Origin: Enterococcus larvae
GTDB taxonomy: Bacteria; Bacillota; Bacilli; Lactobacillales; Enterococcaceae
Length of the DNA stretch: 64,000 bases
Assembly: GCF_017830045.1 (NCBI RefSeq)
Contig: NZ_JAEDXU010000003.1
Coordinates: 1-64,000 of the forward strand
Direction of reading: 5' to 3'
Part shown: in pieces, positions 11,832 to 21,159 of the stretch
Layout: each line of letters begins with the position of its first letter
Numbering within the stretch: the stretch's first letter is position 1
Translations under genes and position numbers: made by a program
Notes under the pieces: model-generated
What the model saw: only the letters and a program-made list of their open reading frames with translations
Databases searched by the model: none
Told to the model about the DNA's origin: nothing

Positions 11832-14800
11832 TTATTCCTTCTCTGGTTTCAATTTATATTTTTCTTCACGTAATGAAGAGACAAATGCGGAAACTTCTTG
11901 AAGCCAAGCAGCCTCCTTCATCCCTTTATACAGCTTCAGACGAATACTCATTTTTTCATTGTTGACAGCCAGATCTGCCTTCAAGGATGTTGCTGATAAA
12001 GCTTCAAAAATCTGTTCTACTGTATATGTCTTCGTTCCTATCTTACTCAATGTGAATGTGATTTCTTGCTGCTGTTTCTTAACGGATTCAAGCAGTGCTC
12101 TGTCTCCGTCCATTTTTATGAGTCCGGTGGTCAGAAGATAAGCAACCTCGTCGGGGTATTCGCCAAAGCGATCCAGCAAATCTGCTTCCAGCTCTTCATA
12201 CATATCCATATTCTCCAACTGACGAATCCGTTTATAAATTTCGATTTTCTGACGTTCATCTGAAATGTATTCATTCGGCAGGTATGCATCGATCCCAAGG
12301 TCGATCTCAACAGATGTTTTCTGATCAACGACCTTCTTCCCTTGCTTACGAGCAACAGCCTCTTCCAGCATTTGAGAATACATATCAAAACCAACTGAGT
12401 CGATAAAGCCATGCTGTTGTGCCCCAAGAAGATTTCCGGCACCACGAATCGACAAATCCCGCATCGCAATCTTAAAGCCTGAGCCAAGCTCGGTGAAGTC
12501 TTTGATTGCTTCCAACCGTTTTTCACTAACCTCATTCAATATTTTCTGCTGCTCATACATAAAGTAGGCATATGCAACACGGTTACTTCGACCAACACGT
12601 CCACGCAGCTGATACAGCGTTGACAGACCCATGTAATCGGCATTCTCTACAAATAGGGTATTGGCATTTGGAATATCCACACCCGTTTCAATGATTGTCG
12701 TTGTTACTAACACATCGAATTGACGTTCAATAAAATCAAACAGTGTGTTTTCCAGCTGAATTTCAGTCATCTGTCCATGAGCATAGGCAATCCTTGCTTG
12801 CGGCACTAACGCCTGAAGCTCCTCCACTTTCTGCTCAATCGTATCAACCCGGTTATAAAGATAGAACACCTGACCATCTCTTGCCAGCTCCCGTTCAATC
12901 GCCTCACGAATCGCTCCAGGATTCATCTCCATTACATACGTCTGGATTGGGTATCGATTTTCCGGAGGTGTCTCAATAACTGATAGGTCTCTTACGCCTA
13001 ACATAGACATATGCAGCGTTCGCGGAATCGGTGTTGCAGTCAACGTCAAGACATCCACTTGTGAACGTAGTTGTTTCAACCGCTCCTTATGTTTCACACC
13101 AAAACGCTGTTCCTCGTCAATGACTAATAGTCCTATATCATTGAATACGACGTCTTTAGAAAGCAATCGATGTGTTCCGACAATAATATCTACCTGTCCT
13201 TTTTTTGCCTTTTCGATTGTTTCATTCTGCTGTTTTTTCGTTCTAAAACGACTGAGCAATCCAACTTCGATTGGAAAGCCTTCAAAACGATCGATGATTG
13301 TTTCATAGTGCTGCTGTGCCAAAATCGTTGTAGGTACTAAAAATGCCACCTGTTTACCAGCCGATATCGCTTTAAAAGCCGCTCTCAAGGCAACTTCTGT
13401 TTTCCCAAAGCCCACATCACCAACCAGCAGTCGATCCATTGGACGGCTTTTCTCCATATCCCGCTTGATCTCCGCTGTACTACGCAGTTGATCCTCTGTT
13501 TCAGAATAAGGAAACGCATCTTCGAATTCCTTTTGGTAACTATCATCCGGTGGAAAAGCAAACCCCTTTTCCGACTCTCTGGCAGCATATAGTTGAATCA
13601 AATCATCTGCGATATCTTCAATTCTCGCTGAGACTTTGCTTTTCGTTTTCGTCCACTCACTGCCGCCCAGCTTGTTGATTTTCGGCGTTTTTGATTCTGC
13701 CGCAACAAATTTCTGAATCAGATTCAGTTGAGTGACTGGTATGAACAGCTTATCGTCGTTCTGGTAAAGGATCGTGATGTAATCTTGATGGACACCGTCA
13801 ACTTCCAACGTTTCCATCCCTATATATTTACCAATCCCGTGATTGACATGAACAACATAATCGCCCTTTTTCAAGTCACTGTAGCTTTTCAGACGCTCTG
13901 CATTTGAAACCGTCTGACGTCGTGCCCTCTTCTTCGTGACTGTGTGGAATATCTCTTTTTCAGTAATTGCTACGATTTTATCCGCCGGCAATTCAAAGCC
14001 TGTTTGTAAATTTCCTTGAACAAGCTGAATTTTTCCTTCCAACAAGCGATTCTTCGATACAGAAACGCTTGAAATATCAAAATCACGAAACAGATTTTCC
14101 ACTTTCTGCGCCCGCTCTTTAGTTGGTACAAATACCAGAACGGTCTGTTCCTGCTTCTGCCAACGATCCATCTCAGCCTTTAATAAAGGCATTTGGCCAA
14201 AGAACTGCTGCATAGAACGGTATTGAAAATTATGGATTGCTTGAAAACGAAGATTTCCCATCCCTTTTTGGAACAATGAGAAAAAGGTCGCTGCAAAACG
14301 CTGCTTCCTCAATTGATCATGTACATTCGCACCAAAGGTCTGTTCTGAGAAAACACGTTTCTCTTCCAGCTTCAATGTATGCCACTCGCCCTCTTCACGA
14401 ACAATTTCCCGTTCAGTATCTAAGATACGAGCATAATCATCGACAATAAGCATGCTGTCTTCAGGCAAATAATCCAAAATCGTTGTCTGCTCTTTGTAAA
14501 GTAAATCCGCATAATAACGAGCATTTTCAGTCGGAATCCCATCCTCCCAAGAAGAAAGTATCTGACCAAAATATTCTTCAAGAAAAACTTTATCTGTTTT
14601 TTCAGCAGTAACGGATAGTCTTTTTTCCAACGCTTCCTGAAGTCTTATGATGCCGGATGACAGATCTTCATCTGAAAAAATAGTATCCGTTACAGGAGCG
14701 ATAGTCACAGACTCAATTGTTTCTGCAGAACGTTGCGTATCTGCCTCAAAGTAGCGAAGTGAGTCAATCTCAATATCAAACAGCTCCGCTCTTACCGGAT

Positions 14801-15362
14801 ACTGTGTATTTAATGGATACACATCGATGATGCTTCCTCGAATACTGAACTCTCCAGGCTTACCAACTAGCGATTGACGTTCATACCCCATCAGAACCAG
14901 CTTTTGAGCCAGCTTGTCCAGTTCGACTTCCGTACCTATTTCCCAATGGAGCTGTGCCTTTTTCCAAGTTTCCTTACTTGGGAGGAACTTTCTCAAACCT
15001 GCTGCCGGAACGACAACGATTCCTTTTTTTCGCGAAAGCAAAAAATTCAATGTATGGATTCGATCTGCGCGAGCCTCTGGTGAAGAAAATGCCATTTCCG
15101 CAGATAGTACTTCATCAACTGGAAATAAATAAACTTCTTCATCTGGTACTAAATTTCTAAAATCTTCTACTAGTTGGTTCGCATAATAGAGATTTGGTAC
15201 GGCGACGATCATCTTTTTCTTTTTATGGTGATAGCCGCTAGTCATGACTAGCGTTTTCGCTGAGCCGGCCAATCCAGTGATCAGCTGACGATGGTTCCCT
15301 GTCAGCTTTTGAAACCACTCTTGAACCACTGCACTGTCGCTTATTCGTTCAATGATATTCAT
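11832..15362 (-). CDS. mfd: Transcription-repair coupling factor Mfd
   Basis: Mfd is a DNA translocase that removes RNA polymerase stalled at lesions and recruits UvrA. The 1176-aa protein is full length. It has a UvrB-like N-terminal region with UvrA-binding surface, the CarD-like RNA-polymerase interaction domain (GDYVVHVNHGIGKYIG, about residues 505-520), and a RecG-like helicase core with Walker A GDVGFGKTEVALRA, DEEQRFG box and TATPIPRTL motif. A C-terminal autoinhibitory domain ends it. It is downstream of pth with AGGAGG 13 nt before the ATG, a long spacing. Confidence 0.97.
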   Translation of the reverse strand: MNIIERISDSAVVQEWFQKLTGNHRQLITGLAGSAKTLVMTSGYHHKKKKMIVAVPNLYYANQLVEDFRNLVPDEEVYLFPVDEVLSAEMAFSSPEARADRIHTLNFLLSRKKGIVVVPAAGLRKFLPSKETWKKAQLHWEIGTEVELDKLAQKLVLMGYERQSLVGKPGEFSIRGSIIDVYPLNTQYPVRAELFDIEIDSLRYFEADTQRSAETIESVTIAPVTDTIFSDEDLSSGIIRLQEALEKRLSVTAEKTDKVFLEEYFGQILSSWEDGIPTENARYYADLLYKEQTTILDYLPEDSMLIVDDYARILDTEREIVREEGEWHTLKLEEKRVFSEQTFGANVHDQLRKQRFAATFFSLFQKGMGNLRFQAIHNFQYRSMQQFFGQMPLLKAEMDRWQKQEQTVLVFVPTKERAQKVENLFRDFDISSVSVSKNRLLEGKIQLVQGNLQTGFELPADKIVAITEKEIFHTVTKKRARRQTVSNAERLKSYSDLKKGDYVVHVNHGIGKYIGMETLEVDGVHQDYITILYQNDDKLFIPVTQLNLIQKFVAAESKTPKINKLGGSEWTKTKSKVSARIEDIADDLIQLYAARESEKGFAFPPDDSYQKEFEDAFPYSETEDQLRSTAEIKRDMEKSRPMDRLLVGDVGFGKTEVALRAAFKAISAGKQVAFLVPTTILAQQHYETIIDRFEGFPIEVGLLSRFRTKKQQNETIEKAKKGQVDIIVGTHRLLSKDVVFNDIGLLVIDEEQRFGVKHKERLKQLRSQVDVLTLTATPIPRTLHMSMLGVRDLSVIETPPENRYPIQTYVMEMNPGAIREAIERELARDGQVFYLYNRVDTIEQKVEELQALVPQARIAYAHGQMTEIQLENTLFDFIERQFDVLVTTTIIETGVDIPNANTLFVENADYMGLSTLYQLRGRVGRSNRVAYAYFMYEQQKILNEVSEKRLEAIKDFTELGSGFKIAMRDLSIRGAGNLLGAQQHGFIDSVGFDMYSQMLEEAVARKQGKKVVDQKTSVEIDLGIDAYLPNEYISDERQKIEIYKRIRQLENMDMYEELEADLLDRFGEYPDEVAYLLTTGLIKMDGDRALLESVKKQQQEITFTLSKIGTKTYTVEQIFEALSATSLKADLAVNNEKMSIRLKLYKGMKEAAWLQEVSAFVSSLREEKYKLKPEKE

Positions 15363-15383
15363 TTGTTGTTGGCCACCTCCTTC

Positions 15384-15950
15384 TTATTTTCCATTAAATT
15401 GATTCATTGTATCGACGAAGGTATGCCCTTCACTGGCATAAATCGCTGCGTCGGCTGCATTTTTGACTGCAATAAGAATTTCCTCATGAACAGCCTTAGG
15501 GAACTTGCTCAATACATGCTGAACAACCGGTTCATTCCCCACCGGGCGACCGATCCCTACTTTGATTCGCGGAAACACATTTGTTCCTAAGTGTGAAATC
15601 AAACTCTTGATGCCATTATGACCACCGGCACCGCCCTTTTCTCTTAAACGGATTTTCCCGATTTCAAGATCCAGATCATCATAAATCACAATCAGCTCAT
15701 GATCCTCGATTCCATAATATGTCATCAGCGGTCCGACTGCGCGACCCGATTCATTCATGAAGGTCAACGGCTTGACCAACATGATTTTTTCTGTTCCTAT
15801 AAAAAACTCAGCAATATCTGCTTCGAATTGATTTTTTTTGAATACAGCATTGTAACGATGAGCGATCTCGTCCACTGTAATAAATCCTATATTATGCTTG
15901 GTTTCCTGATACTTGCTGCCAGGATTGCCCAATCCTACGATCATTTTCAT
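15384..15950 (-). CDS. pth: Peptidyl-tRNA hydrolase
   Basis: Pth releases peptidyl-tRNAs that drop off ribosomes and recycles the tRNA. The 188-aa protein shows the signature GLGNPGSKYQETKHNIGF with catalytic His20, the MNESG motif and GGAGGHNGIKSL. AGGGGAG precedes the ATG. It is the first gene of the minus-strand pth-mfd-flippase-rqcP-divIC cluster, with a likely promoter at 16201-16228. Confidence 0.97.
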   Translation of the reverse strand: MKMIVGLGNPGSKYQETKHNIGFITVDEIAHRYNAVFKKNQFEADIAEFFIGTEKIMLVKPLTFMNESGRAVGPLMTYYGIEDHELIVIYDDLDLEIGKIRLREKGGAGGHNGIKSLISHLGTNVFPRIKVGIGRPVGNEPVVQHVLSKFPKAVHEEILIAVKNAADAAIYASEGHTFVDTMNQFNGK

Positions 15951-16200
15951 TTTGTTCTCCCCTTGCTTGTTTGATTATCTCCGTTTGCCAACAGTTTTTC
16001 ATTGGCTGCATATTTTCAGTATGATCCAATCTCTTCATCTAATGATTCTATACAACACAAAATACGCGACTAAGATGGTTTATAATCTCAGTCACTTCCT
16101 CATAAAACTCAAATTTAAATGACAACAGCTATTTAGAAGAGGCTGCTGCCACATTTTCCATTTTTAGAAACAAACCCTTGCTGCCTGATTCTGTCTTAAC
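15951..16200. other. Gene-free leader between pth and its promoter
   Basis: This 250-nt stretch would be the 5' untranslated region of the pth operon if the promoter at 16201-16228 is used. I see no convincing ORF, terminator or known riboswitch in it. Confidence 0.4.
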
Positions 16201-16228
16201 AGTATAACACAATTTCAGCTGTTTCAAA
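16201..16228 (-). promoter_or_regulatory. Likely promoter of the pth-mfd operon
   Basis: On the minus strand TTTGAA is followed by 16 nt and TATACT; a TG dinucleotide one base before the -10 makes an extended -10. It leaves a long leader of about 240 nt before pth. Confidence 0.5.
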
Positions 16229-16378
16229 TCCTTTAAAATTTAAAAATTGAATAAGCTCTTACCGAAAAAGCGAAAACCTTTTGAATTTCTTAAGAAGTAA
16301 GAATCGTGAAGAATCGCACATGTAAGAGTTTGCATTTGAAACAGCCCGAAAAACTGTACTACTTTCGAGCTAAATCAC

Positions 16379-16407
16379 GTGACAAAACTCTTTGATGGTG
16401 GTACTAT
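16379..16407 (+). promoter_or_regulatory. Likely ldh promoter
   Basis: GTGACA is followed by 17 nt and TACTAT, with TGG before the -10 (extended -10). A start near 16414 gives a leader of about 30 nt before the ldh ATG at 16445. It argues against the longer ORF beginning at 16379, because that would start inside the promoter. Confidence 0.55.
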
Positions 16408-16444
16408 TTTTGTAGCAAAGAAACCAATGAAAGGAATGGTACAC

Positions 16445-17425
16445 ATGACTGCAGCTGCAGATAGAAAAGATCATCAAAAAGTTATTTTAGTAGGAGACGG
16501 TGCTGTCGGTTCCAGCTACGCTTTCGCTCTTGTCACTCAAAATATCGCCCAAGAAGTTGGGATCATCGATATCAATACGAAGAAAACTGAGGGAGATGCA
16601 ATGGATCTTTCCCACGCATTAGCCTTCACTTCTCCTAAAAAAATCTATGCTGCTTCTTACGCTGACTGCCACGACGCAGATCTTGTTGTACTGACAGCAG
16701 GAGCACCACAAAAACCGGGAGAAACAAGAATCGATCTTGTTCATAAAAACTTAAAAATCAACAAAGAAATCGTTACTCAGATCGTTGATTCCGGCTTCAA
16801 TGGTATTTTCCTTGTTGCCGCAAATCCAGTAGATATCTTAACTTATTCTACATGGAAATTCTCAGGTTTTCCAAAAGAACGCGTTATCGGTTCAGGAACT
16901 TCTCTGGACTCTGCCCGTTTCCGTCAAGCAATTGCTGAATTAGTAGATGTTGATGCACGTAACGTCCATGCTTATATCCTTGGTGAACATGGAGATACTG
17001 AGTTTCCAGTATGGTCTCACGCCAATGTCGCTGGTCTGCAAATTTATGAATGGGTCAAAAATAATCCTGAAGTCGATGAAGAAGCAATGGTCAATCTGTT
17101 CTTCAATGTTCGTGACGCAGCTTACTCCATCATTGATAAAAAAGGTGCAACCTTCTATGGTATCGCCGTTGCCTTAGCTCGTATCACTAAAGCAATTTTG
17201 GATGACGAAAACTCTGTCTTCCCACTATCTGTTTACTTAGATGGGGAATACGGTCAAAACGATATATATATCGGTGCGCCGGCAGTTATCAACCGTCAAG
17301 GAATCCAAAAAGTCATTGAAATTCCTTTGACAGATTCAGAAAAGGATCGTATGAACGCTTCCGCTTCTGCATTGAAAGAAGTTATCAAATCTGCCTTTGA
17401 AAAATTTGAAGCAGAAGAAAAATAA
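16445..17425 (+). CDS. ldh: L-lactate dehydrogenase
   Basis: This fermentative enzyme reduces pyruvate to L-lactate and regenerates NAD+. The 326-aa product has the Rossmann motif [17 protein letters not shown]-binding/substrate-loop region [12 protein letters not shown], and the catalytic His in [16 protein letters not shown] chose ATG 16445 (protein begins [19 protein letters not shown]). An AAAGGAA site precedes it, enterococcal Ldh-1 starts this way, and a promoter overlaps the alternative start. It is divergent from the pth operon and ended by a strong terminator. Confidence 0.97.
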   Translation: MTAAADRKDHQKVILVGDGAVGSSYAFALVTQNIAQEVGIIDINTKKTEGDAMDLSHALAFTSPKKIYAASYADCHDADLVVLTAGAPQKPGETRIDLVHKNLKINKEIVTQIVDSGFNGIFLVAANPVDILTYSTWKFSGFPKERVIGSGTSLDSARFRQAIAELVDVDARNVHAYILGEHGDTEFPVWSHANVAGLQIYEWVKNNPEVDEEAMVNLFFNVRDAAYSIIDKKGATFYGIAVALARITKAILDDENSVFPLSVYLDGEYGQNDIYIGAPAVINRQGIQKVIEIPLTDSEKDRMNASASALKEVIKSAFEKFEAEEK

Positions 17426-17446
17426 ACTATCCATTTAAACAATAAT

Positions 17447-17496
17447 AAACATACGTTTTGGACTTCCAAAAAGGAAATCCAAAACGTATGTTTTTA
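17447..17496 (+). terminator. Bidirectional terminator between ldh and the GyrI-like gene
   Basis: The perfect 16-bp stem AAACATACGTTTTGGA / TCCAAAACGTATGTTT is flanked by T tracts on both sides. It sits between two convergent genes and can serve both. Confidence 0.92.
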
Positions 17497-17512
17497 CCTA
17501 TTAGCTGTTCTT

Positions 17513-17986
17513 CTACTTTTTCTTTACAGGAATGAACATCTCTGTCAGGTAATCTTTCGGAAGCTGTTCTTCATCATTTAAATAATGATAGTAGATTCCG
17601 CCCTGTGCAGTATAGCCTTGCTCCTCAATCCAAGCAAGCAAATCCTCAAGCGTCGGGTCTTGTTCTTCATAAGGTCCCCGATCGATCGTTAAAGCAATTA
17701 CACGAGACGGCACCTTCACACATTGAACGGCTGAATCCTTCGAATGCACAGAGACCGCAACCTCCAAGCCAATTTCCACATCTAATACTTCCAGTTCAAC
17801 ATTATGAAAACACACCACGGGACCACTTGCAGGCAACAGATGATTCTCCTCAAGAACTGCGTCAATCCTTTTCAACGCTTCGGTCATCAACTCTGCATAT
17901 TCTGCAAAAAAATCGATGGTACGACGAACGATCAACAGCTGTTTTTCTTGCGTCTGCTTTACTCTTATTGTTGAAATTCTAGTCAT
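17513..17986 (-). CDS. GyrI-like small-molecule-binding protein
   Basis: The 157-aa protein resembles the stand-alone GyrI-like/effector-binding domain family: an N-terminal conserved stretch, alternating strands, and the conserved DRGPYEE segment before a C-terminal GGIYYHYLND region. No DNA-binding domain is present. Such proteins bind hydrophobic compounds, and some hydrolyse or sequester them. The role here is unknown. It is a single gene, convergent with ldh, with its promoter region in 17990-18150, where a 12-bp sequence is repeated. Confidence 0.7.
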   Translation of the reverse strand: MTRISTIRVKQTQEKQLLIVRRTIDFFAEYAELMTEALKRIDAVLEENHLLPASGPVVCFHNVELEVLDVEIGLEVAVSVHSKDSAVQCVKVPSRVIALTIDRGPYEEQDPTLEDLLAWIEEQGYTAQGGIYYHYLNDEEQLPKDYLTEMFIPVKKK

Positions 17987-18068
17987 GGGCTTCTTCCTCC
18001 AAAATCCTTTATGAATGATTTGACTATACCATGAAGAATTCTATGCTGTTTGACGACCTCTGCTCAAA

Positions 18069-18144
18069 AACTGACTATTTTGAAAATATGTAGAACTTCT
18101 GAAAAATAGAAGTATCACGAGAAAAGATCAAGAACTGACTATTT
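18069..18144. repeat. 12-bp direct repeat pair
   Basis: AACTGACTATTT occurs perfectly at 18069-18080 and 18133-18144, 64 bp apart, in the region upstream of the GyrI-like gene. It could be a regulator site; nothing further supports that. Confidence 0.4.
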
Positions 18145-18152
18145 CTAAAAAA

Positions 18153-18210
18153 TAAAAAAGTTGGAATAAGCATCAAAGACAGCCGCAGCTCCCATTGATA
18201 TTCATTCCAA
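18153..18210 (-). terminator. Terminator after the NiaR-like gene
   Basis: TTGGAATAAGCATCAA (18161-18176) pairs with TTGATATTCATTCCAA (18195-18210) with a few mismatches, and the minus strand continues with CTTTTTTATTTTT. It ends the fusion-gene/NiaR transcript. Confidence 0.8.
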
Positions 18211-18238
18211 TTTCTTATTGTTTAAGTATAAGCCTATT

Positions 18239-18754
18239 CTAATCCTGATATAAAATTCCTTTTTCAAGTAAAGCTTGTTTGATTTTTTTCAAGACTTCTT
18301 CATTTTCACAGCGAATCGTATGAAGATGAATGCCGCCTGTCAGTTCAGACAATAAGGAGGCATTACTCTTTTTATAAGAGTTAATAAATCGTTTAACATC
18401 CTCTTGTGTTCGAATCCTTAAATTCCCTGTCAACTCACCATAGATTGGATGCTCCACAATCACATCAAGGATTTCTCCGCCAAGCGCCACAATACAAGAC
18501 AGCTCATCTTCGGTTTGATTGGGCTGGTGCTGACAGGCAATTTTTCTAATGAAATCAGTTGGCTCTTTTCGCTCCAATAGATACCCTCTAGCTGTTGCCA
18601 CGATTTCATGTCCCGCTGCCCGCAGCAAAGCAACATCCCCTACAATAATTTGACGACTAACTACAAATTTCCCCGCTAACTTTCCAGCACTGACAGGCGC
18701 TTCAGCAACTTCCAATACACTTAAAATTTCTGAACGTCGTTGTGCTCCATCCAT
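18239..18754 (-). CDS. niaR: NiaR-type transcriptional repressor (HTH + 3H domain)
   Basis: The 171-aa protein has an N-terminal winged HTH (RRSEILSVLEVAEAPVSAGKLA) and a C-terminal 3H domain. The 3H domain's metal-binding histidines are seen in CQHQPNQTEDE, VEHPIYGEL and GGIHLHTI. NiaR proteins repress niacin uptake and NAD-salvage genes when nicotinic acid is bound. I chose ATG 18754, which has GGAGGG 7 nt upstream. The upstream in-frame ATG overlaps that Shine-Dalgarno. The gene starts about 20 nt after the acetyltransferase-chorismate mutase fusion. No classical target transporter gene is visible nearby. Confidence 0.85.
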   Translation of the reverse strand: MDGAQRRSEILSVLEVAEAPVSAGKLAGKFVVSRQIIVGDVALLRAAGHEIVATARGYLLERKEPTDFIRKIACQHQPNQTEDELSCIVALGGEILDVIVEHPIYGELTGNLRIRTQEDVKRFINSYKKSNASLLSELTGGIHLHTIRCENEEVLKKIKQALLEKGILYQD

Positions 18755-18777
18755 ATCCTTTCCCTCCATTTATGCCA

Positions 18778-19626
18778 TTATGCTTTATCGATTTGTTCTT
18801 TTTGAAACGCTCTTGAGGCTGCCATGATTCCCTCATATGTTTCCTGTAAAACAATTTTGTACTCATCCTTTTTAGCATAAGATGCAATTTTCTCCAACAC
18901 CTTCTGCTCCCTTGAAGGATCAAAAATTTCTGTTCCTTGTTTCTTTTTGATCTCAGCAATCTCCAACACAGCATCCATCCGCTGTTCTAAAAGAGAGGTG
19001 ATTTCTCGATCAAGTGCATCGATTTTCTTTCTTGGGCCATCTAATGTTTCTGCCGCCGGTGCTGTCTCATCGATCGTCTTGATGATTGCTGCCGGATTGC
19101 CGCCAACAACACAATCATCAGGAACAGATTTAGTGACCACCGCTCCTGCTGCAACAACCACATTGTTGCCTAATGTCACACCCGGAACAACGACTGCTCC
19201 GCCGCCGATCCAGACATTATCGCCAATCGTGATCGGCTTGCCAAATTCCAAGCCGCTGTTTCTTTTACCCGGATTTAATGGATGAGAGGCTGTATACAGT
19301 TGAACATTCGGTCCAAACATACAATTATCTCCGATCCTGATTGGGCAAATGTCCAAGAAAATATTATCAAAATTGGCATAGAAGTTTTTACCAACATGAA
19401 TGTTGAAGCCGTAATCGAACTTCAGGTTCGGCTCGATATACACGTTCGAGCCTGCCGTTCCAAAAGTCTCTTCAATCAATTCTTTTCTGGTTTGTTTATC
19501 CATCTCATTATTAATCAGCTTCATTTGTTCTCTCGCATGCTGTCGGCCTGCCGAAAGCTCCGGATCAGAAGCAAAATACAGCTCTCCATCGATCATTTTT
19601 TGTTTTTCAGATTTAAAAGTTTCCAT
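18778..19626 (-). CDS. Maltose O-acetyltransferase / chorismate mutase fusion
   Basis: This 282-aa protein joins two enzymes. Residues 1-185 are a sugar O-acetyltransferase of the Maa/LacA family: an N-terminal Mac domain, then left-handed beta-helix hexapeptides, with catalytic His115 in TASHPL. Residues 195-280 are an AroQ-type chorismate mutase. Aligned to the E. coli P-protein, all active-site residues are present: R199, R216, K227, D236, R239, E240, S271 and Q275. Both halves therefore look active. The mutase makes prephenate for Phe/Tyr synthesis, while the other half would acetylate a sugar. AGAAGGAG precedes the ATG. The gene leads a two-gene operon with the NiaR-like repressor. The metabolic reason for the fusion is unknown. 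Confidence 0.85.
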   Translation of the reverse strand: METFKSEKQKMIDGELYFASDPELSAGRQHAREQMKLINNEMDKQTRKELIEETFGTAGSNVYIEPNLKFDYGFNIHVGKNFYANFDNIFLDICPIRIGDNCMFGPNVQLYTASHPLNPGKRNSGLEFGKPITIGDNVWIGGGAVVVPGVTLGNNVVVAAGAVVTKSVPDDCVVGGNPAAIIKTIDETAPAAETLDGPRKKIDALDREITSLLEQRMDAVLEIAEIKKKQGTEIFDPSREQKVLEKIASYAKKDEYKIVLQETYEGIMAASRAFQKEQIDKA

Positions 19627-19721
19627 TTAAAGTGCTCCTTCTATTTTTATAGAAAACGTTCCGATACCTTTGCTTATAGAGTTCTCGCTTTTTTACTAAC
19701 ATTCTAAGTCAATTTGCTTTT

Positions 19722-20423
19722 TTAGAGCCGACTGAATAACCGAACCGCATCAGTTTCTACATAAAACGATTCTTTTTGAGTAACGACTGGCGTCTGATTG
19801 ATCACCAATATCTTCGCGTCTGGCTTAGCATAGAAAATCAGATCACAGAAAGGGTGCACCTGAAAGCTGGTGCCAACGATGACAATCAGTTCTGATTCAG
19901 CAACCGCCTGTACAGCATTTGAAATCGTCTCCTCCTCAAATCCTTCTTCATACAAAACAATCCCAGGACGTAGTTGTCCGCCGCACTGTTCATGTCTATC
20001 GTTTCTTAAATACTCCTCAGTAGATACACTCTGGGAACATTTCTGACAATAACACTGATACAGGCTGCCATGAAAATCGATTCTTCGTTTGCTTCCTGCC
20101 TGCTCATGAAGACTATCTATATTTTGAGAAACAACCCAAACCTGTTTCCTTTTTTCCATGTCTGCTATCGCTTGATGGATTATATTCGGTTTTGCTTCAG
20201 GATGGTATAGATTTTTCACAAATCCATAGAATTTCTCCGGTTCTTGAAGCATACAAGTTCGACTGAGCAAATACTCAGGTGCTTCGAGGCCATGATAGAC
20301 ACCCGATAAAGAACGATAATCAGGAATTCCTGATGCAGTAGACACACCTGCCCCAGTCAAAAAAGTAATCGATTGCGCTTCATTTATCCATTCAATTCCA
20401 GCTTCTATCGTAAGTGTATTCAT
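19722..20423 (-). CDS. Sir2-family NAD-dependent protein deacylase
   Basis: Sirtuins remove acyl groups from lysines using NAD+, releasing nicotinamide and O-acyl-ADP-ribose. The 233-aa protein has the NAD motif TGAGVSTASGIPDYRS, the QNIDSLHE motif, the catalytic His in DFHGSLYQ, and the VGTSFQVHPF loop. The zinc site shows CQKC, but the second pair reads HEQCGG, so a histidine may replace one cysteine ligand. The start ATG has CAGGAG 13 nt upstream, a long spacing. It is probably a single gene. Its nearness to NiaR is suggestive of NAD metabolism but the two are not clearly cotranscribed. Confidence 0.88.
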   Translation of the reverse strand: MNTLTIEAGIEWINEAQSITFLTGAGVSTASGIPDYRSLSGVYHGLEAPEYLLSRTCMLQEPEKFYGFVKNLYHPEAKPNIIHQAIADMEKRKQVWVVSQNIDSLHEQAGSKRRIDFHGSLYQCYCQKCSQSVSTEEYLRNDRHEQCGGQLRPGIVLYEEGFEEETISNAVQAVAESELIVIVGTSFQVHPFCDLIFYAKPDAKILVINQTPVVTQKESFYVETDAVRLFSRL

Positions 20424-20965
20424 AATTAGATTTCAACTCCTGACATTTTCTATTATAGACGATATCTGCATCAAAGTACCATTATTTACTGGAAAATAAA
20501 GGAAAATCCTTTAAAATGCGTACATCGTTATCTTACCCAAGGTAAGGCAAAGCCATTCTCTCTTGCCTAAATAATCGCTCATGAGTCTTCCAACAGCTTC
20601 TAAAAAAGGATCTTGCTTCTTCATTACATTAATCCAACAAACTTTCAAGGGAAATAATTCAAAAAAACAAGCAGATCATAGAAATTAAATAATACTATTT
20701 TCGAAGTTGACACAATAATCATGAATTGGCCGTTTGCTCATAGCTTGGATAAGCGAGTGGATTTGAATCACATTAGATAATTAATTTGTTTGACAGTAAC
20801 TAGACAGATGAGCTCCTTACACTAAGATATATTTAGGCAATAACCTTTCAAACAAAAGCAACTAGGGATTGCAATGTCATATCATACGAGAGTTTTTTCC
20901 CCATTTTGTTAGAATGGCAAGCATCTAGAATAAACGAAGAAAGTTGAAATTCAAGTAGCTGTCCA
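20424..20965. other. Gene-free interval
   Basis: I find no coding sequence in this AT-rich stretch upstream of the sirtuin gene. It must contain the sirtuin promoter, and it holds a small hairpin CTTACC-CAA-GGTAAG at 20532-20546. It might hold a remnant of lost genes or a small RNA, but nothing supports either. Confidence 0.4.
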
Positions 20966-21013
20966 GAAAAAAAAGACCAGAAGCCCTACTATTCAAGGCT
21001 TCTGGTCTTTTTT
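20966..21013 (-). terminator. Terminator of the galactitol-type PTS operon
   Basis: The perfect stem AAAAGACCAGAAGCC / GGCTTCTGGTCTTTT has T tracts on both sides (TTTTTTTT on the minus strand). It lies about 150 nt after the aldolase stop. Confidence 0.9.
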
Positions 21014-21159
21014 CACATTATTTATATAGCCCCCACCTAGGGGATGTTTTCTACGTCCTTTTTCGTTCCCTCCAAGTTTTCAGTACTTGCGGGGAAGGCA
21101 GTAACTGCCATACCTTCAATGTTTCTGCTCCGAAATCATTGTGGACTTCTTCCACTTAC

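Noticed and set aside
12131-12535. 134-aa minus-strand reading frame inside mfd
   Set aside because: It is a shifted-frame shadow of the mfd C-terminal coding region.
16379-16444. Longer ldh start at 16379
   Set aside because: It begins inside the likely promoter, adds residues not seen in Ldh-1, and lacks its own Shine-Dalgarno.
18069-18144. CRISPR-like repeats
   Set aside because: Only two short copies without regular spacers and no cas genes in the window.
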